Shown here in pieces: positions 1-4,260 of a stretch of DNA of 5,764 nt. Below the pieces are notes generated by a model. That model saw only the letters and a program-made list of their open reading frames with translations. It had not been told where the DNA came from and searched no databases. The DNA comes from Acidimicrobiia bacterium (GTDB lineage Bacteria; Actinomycetota; Acidimicrobiia; Spongiisociales; SHLN01): NCBI GenBank assembly GCA_030624805.1, contig JAUXJL010000151.1, forward strand, positions 1 through 5,764. Reading direction: 5' to 3'. The position numbers and the translations under genes are program-made. Each line of letters starts with the position of its first letter. The stretch's first letter is position 1.

Positions 1-626
1 ACATTGTTGACGATGGTCGGCTTGCCGTACAGACCTTCCACCGCCGGAAAAGGAGGCTTTATTCGCGGCTCGCCCCGCTTGCCTTCCAGGCTGTTGAGGA
101 GCGCGGTCTCCTCGCCGCAAATGTAGGCACCCGCTCCGAGATGGAGGGTGATCTCGAGGTCAAAGCCACTGCCGAAAATGTCTGTGCCGAGGTAGCCGGC
201 CTCGTAGGCCTCAGCCAGTGCCCGCTCCACCCGACGGGCCGGCTTGGGGTATTCGCCACGGACGTAGATAAAGGCCTGGTTGCAGTCGATGGCATAGGCG
301 GAGATGATGATCCCCTCAATGAGCTGGTGAGGATCGCGCTCGAGCAGCTGGCGATCTTTGAAGGTTCCCGGCTCGGATTCGTCGCCATTGACGACGAGGT
401 AGCGGGGGCGGATATCGGGAGGCAGAAAGCCCCATTTCACTCCGCAGGGGAATCCGGCTCCCCCCTGGCCGCGGAGGTTGGATGCTTTCATTTCTTCGTG
501 ACATTCCTCCGGAGACATTGCCGTGAGGGCCTTGCGGGCCGAGGCGTAGCCGCCGGTCGCGAGATACCGCTCCATGGTGTGACTGTCGGTCGGATGAGCC
601 TCCATACGAGCGGTGAGGATTTTCAC
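1..626 (-). CDS. nuoF: NADH-quinone oxidoreductase subunit F (NuoF), N-terminal 208 residues, cut by window edge
   Basis: NuoF is the peripheral-arm subunit of complex I that binds NADH and FMN, takes hydride from NADH and passes electrons to the Fe-S chain. The frame runs open from a GTG at 626 to the window edge. The visible 208 residues are about half of a usual NuoF of some 420-450. Seen: the glycine-rich FMN loop LRGQGGAGFPCGVKW (51-65), VNGDESEPGTFKDR (79-92), and the 51-kDa signature GAGAYICGEETALLNS (165-180). By alignment from memory with Thermus Nqo1, the FMN and NADH contacts Gly53/55/56, Phe59, Lys64, Phe67, Asn80, Asp82, Glu83, Glu85, Tyr168, Glu173 and Asn207 are all kept. The C-terminal N3 cluster cysteines lie outside the window. 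The GTG start overlaps the nuoE stop as GTGA and has GGAGAG 5 bases upstream, which favours it over the internal ATGs. Oddities: Gln54 and Cys61 in the FMN loop. Confidence 0.96.
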   Translation of the reverse strand, partial: MKILTARMEAHPTDSHTMERYLATGGYASARKALTAMSPEECHEEMKASNLRGQGGAGFPCGVKWGFLPPDIRPRYLVVNGDESEPGTFKDRQLLERDPHQLIEGIIISAYAIDCNQAFIYVRGEYPKPARRVERALAEAYEAGYLGTDIFGSGFDLEITLHLGAGAYICGEETALLNSLEGKRGEPRIKPPFPAVEGLYGKPTIVNN

Positions 627-1240
627 TCTGGCTCTCCAGCCGTTCCGAACCGGCCAAGGGCCGGCACCGGCCGGGCGGCACCCGTTGACTCAGCCGGACC
701 CCACTCGAAGCTGCGTTGGCCTCCAAAAAGGGCCTGCATCTCGTCGCCGTTCACGGTCGCCGGTTGCGCCTCCTTCAGCCATCGAACGAGCTCGCGAGCT
801 TTCTCTGCGCCAACACCTTCAACAAGCTCATAGTTGACCTGAAGAGCGGGAGCTCCTCCGCAGGCGCCGATACACTCCACGTGCTCGACAGAGAACTGCC
901 CATCAGCATCGGTTTCGCCGGCCGGGACACCGGTTTCATCCTCGATGGCGTGCAGTACGTCTCGTGCTTCGAGCAGCAAACACGAGACAGAAGTACACAC
1001 AGACACGAGGTACTGCCCGACCTTCTCCCGCTTGTACATGGTGTAAAACGTGGCAACCGAAGACACCTGAGCCGATTTCATGCCAAGGAGATCGGCCACC
1101 TCCCGGATAGCTGTGTCGCTGAGGTAGCCGTACTCGGCCATTGCCAGGTAAAGCAGGGGCATTACCGCGCTTCGTTGGTCGGGGTAGGCCCCCAAGATGT
1201 CGGCAACCCGGGGATTCGAGGTCCAGCGGTCGGTGCTCAT
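623..1240 (-). CDS. nuoE: NADH-quinone oxidoreductase subunit E (NuoE), 24-kDa 2Fe-2S protein
   Basis: NuoE is a thioredoxin-fold 2Fe-2S subunit of the NADH dehydrogenase module. It partners NuoF and holds cluster N1a beside the FMN site. Counting from ATG 1240 (205 residues), the N-terminal helical part includes YPDQRSAVMPLLYLAMAEYG (about 19-38) and VATFYTMY. The four cluster ligands follow as CTSVSC (Cys82, Cys87) and ECIGACGGAP (Cys123, Cys127), the standard Cx4C...Cx3C pattern. The conserved core ends near residue 160. The remaining roughly 45 residues are a Gly/Ala/Pro-rich tail of no recognised function. ATG 1240 is chosen because GGGG sits 8 bases upstream; an in-frame GTG at 1246 would add two residues (207 in total) but places the same purines only 2 bases away. 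The gene ends in a GTGA overlap with nuoF. It is the only junction here preceded by a real gap, 106-112 bases after nuoD. Confidence 0.96.
   Translation of the reverse strand: MSTDRWTSNPRVADILGAYPDQRSAVMPLLYLAMAEYGYLSDTAIREVADLLGMKSAQVSSVATFYTMYKREKVGQYLVSVCTSVSCLLLEARDVLHAIEDETGVPAGETDADGQFSVEHVECIGACGGAPALQVNYELVEGVGAEKARELVRWLKEAQPATVNGDEMQALFGGQRSFEWGPAESTGAARPVPALGRFGTAGEPE
632..637 (-). promoter_or_regulatory. Ribosome binding site of nuoF
   Basis: GGAGAG lies 5 bases before the GTG start at 626, inside the last codons of nuoE. It supports the GTG start. Coupling with nuoE termination at the GTGA overlap is likely. Confidence 0.6.
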
Positions 1241-1248
1241 TGCCACCG

Positions 1249-1252
1249 CCCC
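1249..1252 (-). promoter_or_regulatory. Probable ribosome binding site of nuoE
   Basis: GGGG, in the context CCGGGGCGG, lies 8 bases before ATG 1240. It is the best purine run near either candidate start and is the reason ATG 1240 is preferred over GTG 1246. It is a poor match to the full Shine-Dalgarno consensus, so the start remains slightly uncertain. Confidence 0.35.
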
Positions 1253-1277
1253 GGGGGTCGACCTTCACCGGAGGCTC

Positions 1278-1305
1278 GTATTGCGTACTGCGTATTGCGT
1301 ACTGC
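1278..1305. repeat. Perfect tandem heptamer array, four copies of GTAYTGC, in the nuoD-nuoE gap
   Basis: On the plus strand four 7-base units follow each other without interruption: GTATTGC (1278), GTACTGC (1285), GTATTGC (1292), GTACTGC (1299). This is equally two perfect copies of the 14-mer GTATTGCGTACTGC. On the coding strand it reads as alternating GCAGTAC and GCAATAC. The array fills the middle of the 106-base non-coding gap (1247-1352) in an operon whose other genes overlap. Apart from this array and a weak ribosome binding site I see no gene, terminator or clear promoter in that gap. It resembles short heptameric repeats seen in intergenic regions of some bacteria; whether it belongs to a dispersed family in this genome cannot be told from one copy. 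Confidence 0.9.
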
Positions 1306-1352
1306 CCATAGACTCGCCGGTCGGGCTCCCACCATGAGGTCTCGTAGAGGCT

Positions 1353-2771
1353 TCACCGATCAACGTCCCCGAGAACCGGGTCAACGCTGGCGATGACGGC
1401 GATTGCGTCGGCGATGAGCTGGTCGCCCATCATTATCGGCAAGCTCTGGATAGCGGCAAAGCTTGGAGTGCGACAGTGGAGCCGCCATGGTTTGGCCTCG
1501 CCGACCGACACGAGGTAATGGCCGAGCTCGCCCCGCGGGCCCTCAATGGCCTGATAGTGCTCGCCGGCCGGGACCTTAAAACCCTCGGTAAAGATCTTGA
1601 AGTGATGGATCAGTGCTTCCATCGACTCGTTGATGCGTTTGCGCGGCGGCGGAGTGACTTTGAGGTCCCCGGTTCGGTAGTCGCCGTCCGGCATGGATTC
1701 GAGCACCTGAGCAGCGATCCGAAGCGATTGACGTATCTCCTCCATACGAACGAGATAGCGGTCGTAGACGTCTCCATTCTCGGCCAAAGGGACATCGAAT
1801 TCGTATTGCTCTATTCCGCTGTATGGCTGGGCCTTGCGAAGGTCCCAGTTAATGCCGGTCGCTCTGAGCGGCGGTCCCGTGATGCCGTATGCGAAGCATT
1901 CCTCGGACGTGATAACGCCGACACCTTTGGTCCTGCCCAAGAAGATGGGGTTCTCGGTGAGCAGATCGTGATAGTCATCGAGCCCGTCCGGTATCGCCCG
2001 CACAATCTCAGCGACATCGTCCTGCCAACCATCTGGCAGGTCGGCTGCCACCCCTCCCGGGCGGACGTAGTTGTGGTTCATTCGCAGACCGGTGGTTTTC
2101 TCGAAGAACGCCAGCAACAATTCTCGCTCACGAATCCCGTAGATCATCATGGACACAGCACCGAGATCCATGCCCTGGGTGGCCACCCAGGTGAGGTGAC
2201 TCGACACCCGGTTGAGCTCGGTCATGAGTACCCGAATGGCCTGAGCCCTTGGCGGCACATCGACTCCGAGGAGAGCCTCGGTAGCGAGCGAAAAACACAA
2301 CTCGTTGTGGAAGGGGGCCAGGTAGTCCATGCGGGTGACATTGGTTGGCCCCTGCAGGAAGGTGAGAGTCTCTCCCGTCTTTTCCATGCCGGTGTGGAGG
2401 TAGCCGATAACTGGCTTGACGCGGCGGATCACTTCGCCGTCAAGTTCCAATTGGAGCCGAAGCACTCCATGGGTTGATGGATGTTGCGGTCCCATATTGA
2501 GAATGGTGATCTCCTCTTCCACCGCCTCGTCTTTGTAGAGCCGATCGTCGGTGACGAGCGTGCCGCTTTCTTCGGCCACGTCTCCCGCCGTGGCCTCGTC
2601 GCGCGGAAGCATGAGTTGGGCGCCTTCGGCCGTCGAAGCAACCACCCACGCAGGCTCTTCCGTGCCGGATGTCCACAAGTCGTGCAGCTGGCGGCGCTCC
2701 GTCTCCGATGGAGGGACCGTCGGGTTCTCGACTTCTTCGCTGCTGTCCTCGATCGTCACGTCGTCGGCCAT
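1353..2771 (-). CDS. nuoD: NADH-quinone oxidoreductase subunit D (NuoD), 49-kDa quinone-site subunit
   Basis: NuoD forms the quinone-reduction pocket of complex I with NuoB and is related to NiFe-hydrogenase large subunits. From ATG 2771 the protein has 472 residues. Seen: the quinone-headgroup loop GPQHPSTHG (94-102, His97 and His101), signature LHTGMEK (125-131), MDYLAPFHNE with Tyr150 at the quinone-binding tyrosine position, RMNHNYVRPGG (230-240), WDLRKAQPY, SMEALIHHFK, and the family ending LGDVDR. Residues 1 to about 89 are an acidic extension (about 25 Asp/Glu against 5 Arg/Lys), so the protein is longer than the common 400-440. An Asn232-His233 pair stands where mitochondrial homologues read His-Ala. 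ATG 2771 overlaps the nuoC stop as TGATG with no clear Shine-Dalgarno, suggesting translational coupling; a GTG one codon earlier (2774) is the alternative. NuoC and NuoD are separate here, not fused as in Escherichia coli. Confidence 0.97.
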   Translation of the reverse strand: MADDVTIEDSSEEVENPTVPPSETERRQLHDLWTSGTEEPAWVVASTAEGAQLMLPRDEATAGDVAEESGTLVTDDRLYKDEAVEEEITILNMGPQHPSTHGVLRLQLELDGEVIRRVKPVIGYLHTGMEKTGETLTFLQGPTNVTRMDYLAPFHNELCFSLATEALLGVDVPPRAQAIRVLMTELNRVSSHLTWVATQGMDLGAVSMMIYGIRERELLLAFFEKTTGLRMNHNYVRPGGVAADLPDGWQDDVAEIVRAIPDGLDDYHDLLTENPIFLGRTKGVGVITSEECFAYGITGPPLRATGINWDLRKAQPYSGIEQYEFDVPLAENGDVYDRYLVRMEEIRQSLRIAAQVLESMPDGDYRTGDLKVTPPPRKRINESMEALIHHFKIFTEGFKVPAGEHYQAIEGPRGELGHYLVSVGEAKPWRLHCRTPSFAAIQSLPIMMGDQLIADAIAVIASVDPVLGDVDR

Positions 2772-3310
2772 CACAACACTTTGTTGGTGTTGCGAAACTG
2801 GATGGGCACTGAGCCGACCGCCGTGTCCTTGCGGAGGGGATGACCCTCCCAGTCGTCTTGGATCATGATGCGAGTGAGGTCGGGATGTCCGGTGAACTCA
2901 ATACCGAACAGGTCGTAGACCTCGCGCTCGTAGAAGTTGGCGCCCGGATAGACACCGGTAATGGAGGGTGCGGTCGGCACGTCGCCATCCACCTCTACCA
3001 GGACGCGAAGACGGAGATTGTGCTCGAGCGAAAGCAGCCCGACCACCACGTCATAGCGGGGTCCGGGTCGGCGTCGGTAGTAGTCGACTGCAGTGAGGTC
3101 GATAAACATCTCGAAGCCGGCATCCCGGCAGGCCTGTACAAACTCAACCAGCCGGGCGCTCTCCACCCGGGCCACCTGTTGCCCAGCCACCGATTCCTCG
3201 AACGTTGCGTCGGCGAACGTCTCGGCCAGCCCGGCTAGTAGTGGAGCCAACCGAAGCCGTGCCGACTCTACAACTACCTCTTCCTCGGGCGGGGGGGCCT
3301 GTTCGCTCAT
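2771..3310 (-). CDS. nuoC: NADH-quinone oxidoreductase subunit C (NuoC), 30-kDa subunit
   Basis: NuoC is a cofactor-free peripheral-arm subunit that packs against NuoD and NuoB in the quinone module. The product has 179 residues, typical of a stand-alone NuoC. The family motif is clear at 128-161: EREVYDLFGI, then EFTGHPDL, then DDWEGHPLRKD. Within it Thr146 replaces the Arg/Lys/Pro usual after HPDL, a small deviation. Upstream, FIDLTAVDYY (69-78) is the conserved core strand region. The first 16 residues are Pro/Glu/Val-rich and probably disordered. The frame stays open to 3391, but ATG 3310 is chosen because the family N-terminus fits, it overlaps the nuoB stop as ATGA, and GGAGAG lies 11 bases upstream. 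It ends in a TGATG junction with nuoD. Confidence 0.97.
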   Translation of the reverse strand: MSEQAPPPEEEVVVESARLRLAPLLAGLAETFADATFEESVAGQQVARVESARLVEFVQACRDAGFEMFIDLTAVDYYRRRPGPRYDVVVGLLSLEHNLRLRVLVEVDGDVPTAPSITGVYPGANFYEREVYDLFGIEFTGHPDLTRIMIQDDWEGHPLRKDTAVGSVPIQFRNTNKVL

Positions 3311-3771
3311 ACCCTGACGAACTCTCCGCTTTTGATGCCCTCGTGCAACGTCAGGATCGCGTGCATGAGTGACTGTGGCCCAGGCGGGCATCCCGGCACG
3401 TACACGTCAACCGGCACCACCTGATCGACACCCTGAACGAGCGCATAGTTGTTGAACATCCCACCTGAGGAGGCGCACGCCCCCATCGAAATAACCCACT
3501 TGGGCTCAGGCATCTGGTCATACACCTGGCGAAGCACCGGAGCCATCTTCTGTGACACGCGGCCGGCAACAATCATGAGATCGGCCTGCCGGGGCGAAGC
3601 CCGGAAGACTTCCATACCGAACCGGGCCAGATCGTTGTGAGCGGCGCCGGTGTGCATCATCTCAATGGCGCAGCAAGCCAACCCGAAGGTGGCTCCCCAT
3701 GATGACTGGTAACGCGCCCAATTGGCTATGGAATTGATGGAGGTTGTGAGGAACCCGGACCGGTCTGCCAT
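3307..3771 (-). CDS. nuoB: NADH-quinone oxidoreductase subunit B (NuoB), PSST subunit with cluster N2
   Basis: NuoB carries the terminal 4Fe-4S cluster N2, which hands electrons to quinone at the NuoB/NuoD interface next to the membrane. The product has 154 residues. The four ligands are visible: the tandem pair in GLACCAIEMM (Cys33, Cys34), GACASSGG (Cys99) and VPGCPPGP (Cys128). The family signature runs from GVDQVVPVDVYVPGCPP (114-130), with Gln at the position usually Lys/Arg/Ser/Thr. The N-terminal segment NSIANWARYQSSW is amphipathic and typical. The chain stops just after the core, without the C-terminal tail that many homologues have. The frame stays open to 3909, but ATG 3771 is chosen because the homology begins there, a GAGGAGG lies 7 bases upstream and the start meets the nuoA stop as TGATG. 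It ends ATGA with nuoC. Confidence 0.97.
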   Translation of the reverse strand: MADRSGFLTTSINSIANWARYQSSWGATFGLACCAIEMMHTGAAHNDLARFGMEVFRASPRQADLMIVAGRVSQKMAPVLRQVYDQMPEPKWVISMGACASSGGMFNNYALVQGVDQVVPVDVYVPGCPPGPQSLMHAILTLHEGIKSGEFVRV

Positions 3772-4175
3772 CAGGCGGCCTCCTCGGTGTCGGGGACATA
3801 CCGCTCCCTGCGAGGTGGGTTCCAGTCGAGGGCGCCCCGTTTCCAGACATATACGAGGGTCTCTATGGCCAGAGCTACGAACACCGCGATAGTGCCGACG
3901 CCGACCCAACCGAGCTCACTGAAGCGAGATGCCCATGCAAAGAGAAAGATGATTTCGATGTCGAAAATGACGAACAGCATCGCCACCAGATAGAACTTGA
4001 CGGGAAACCGCTCGACCGGCTCAACCTCGGGAACGATCCCCGATTCATAGGGCGCCAGCTTCTCGGGAGTTGGCTTGCTCGGCGCAACCAGGCGGGAGAC
4101 GAAAAGGGACACAACTGCAAATCCGATGCCAACAATGACCATGACAACAATGGGCAAATAGTCGAATAGCTCCAC
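3771..4175 (-). CDS. nuoA: NADH-quinone oxidoreductase subunit A (NuoA), ND3-like membrane subunit
   Basis: NuoA is the small membrane subunit at the hinge between the peripheral and membrane arms, near the quinone tunnel. The product has 134 residues, normal for the family. Three membrane segments are visible: about 6-28 (YLPIVVMVIVGIGFAVVSLF), 61-81 and 88-110. The second contains FDIEIIFLF with the conserved acidic Asp72 and Glu74; Glu105 lies in the third. The loop after helix 1 reads PYESGIVPE (42-50), so Ser45 stands where ND3 and many bacterial NuoA have the loop cysteine. The C-terminal tail LDWNPPRRERYVPDTEEAA is soluble. The start is GTG 4175, with AAGGAG 10 bases upstream and the right N-terminus for helix 1. 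It is the first gene of the nuo unit, 85 bases after the upstream gene, and ends TGATG with nuoB. Confidence 0.96.
   Translation of the reverse strand: MELFDYLPIVVMVIVGIGFAVVSLFVSRLVAPSKPTPEKLAPYESGIVPEVEPVERFPVKFYLVAMLFVIFDIEIIFLFAWASRFSELGWVGVGTIAVFVALAIETLVYVWKRGALDWNPPRRERYVPDTEEAA
3779..3785 (-). promoter_or_regulatory. Ribosome binding site of nuoB
   Basis: GAGGAGG lies 7 bases before ATG 3771, inside the 3' end of nuoA. It is near-ideal in sequence and spacing. It decides the nuoB start against the longer open frame reaching 3909, which would overlap most of the nuoA C-terminus. Confidence 0.75.
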
Positions 4176-4185
4176 GCGGCGGGGT

Positions 4186-4191
4186 CTCCTT
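4186..4191 (-). promoter_or_regulatory. Ribosome binding site of nuoA
   Basis: AAGGAG, in the context GGAAAAGGAGACC, lies 10 bases before GTG 4175. It is a strong core match with slightly long spacing. It supports the GTG start and marks the entry of ribosomes into the operon. Confidence 0.6.
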
Positions 4192-4202
4192 TTCCACAGC
4201 GG

Positions 4203-4232
4203 AGGTTAGGAATCCGCAAGGCGGTTGCCCAA
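4203..4232 (-). promoter_or_regulatory. Possible sigma70-type promoter of the nuo operon
   Basis: In the 85-base spacer (4176-4260) upstream of nuoA, TTGGGC (4232-4227) is followed after 18 bases by TAACCT (4208-4203). These match the key TTG of a -35 box and the TAnnnT of a -10 box. Transcription would start near 4196 and leave a leader of about 20 bases that just contains the nuoA ribosome binding site. A small CCGC-AAG-GCGG hairpin (4214-4224) lies in the spacer between the boxes. Such matches occur by chance, and high-GC promoters are poorly conserved, so this is tentative. I see no terminator with a T-run in this spacer. Confidence 0.3.
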
Positions 4233-4260
4233 AACCCTCAGACACGACTACACGGCTTGT

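Noticed and set aside
141..833. Plus-strand open frame of 230 codons across the nuoF/nuoE junction
   Set aside because: It is antisense to both genes, with low-complexity Arg/Ser/Pro/Gly-rich content and no family resemblance.
1278..1305. Heptamer array as a CRISPR or transposon end
   Set aside because: There are no spacers between units, no long flanking inverted repeats and no nearby recombinase or cas gene.
1476..2477. Plus-strand open frame of 333 codons opposite nuoD
   Set aside because: It is antisense to a strongly conserved gene, shows no recognisable domain, and is the mirror of GC-rich codon use in nuoD.
3311..3391. Upstream extension of the nuoC frame
   Set aside because: It lies within nuoB coding sequence; ATG 3310 has the ATGA overlap and the expected N-terminus.
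3772..3909. Upstream extension of the nuoB frame
   Set aside because: It would overlap the nuoA C-terminus, is Arg-rich and unlike any NuoB N-terminus, while GAGGAGG and TGATG mark ATG 3771.
1353..4175. Frameshift or broken gene in the nuo operon
   Set aside because: nuoA, B, C and D each read through in one frame with complete family motifs and normal ends.
4214..4224. CCGC-AAG-GCGG inverted repeat as a terminator for the upstream gene
   Set aside because: The stem has only 4 pairs, a 3-base loop and no following T-run on either strand.
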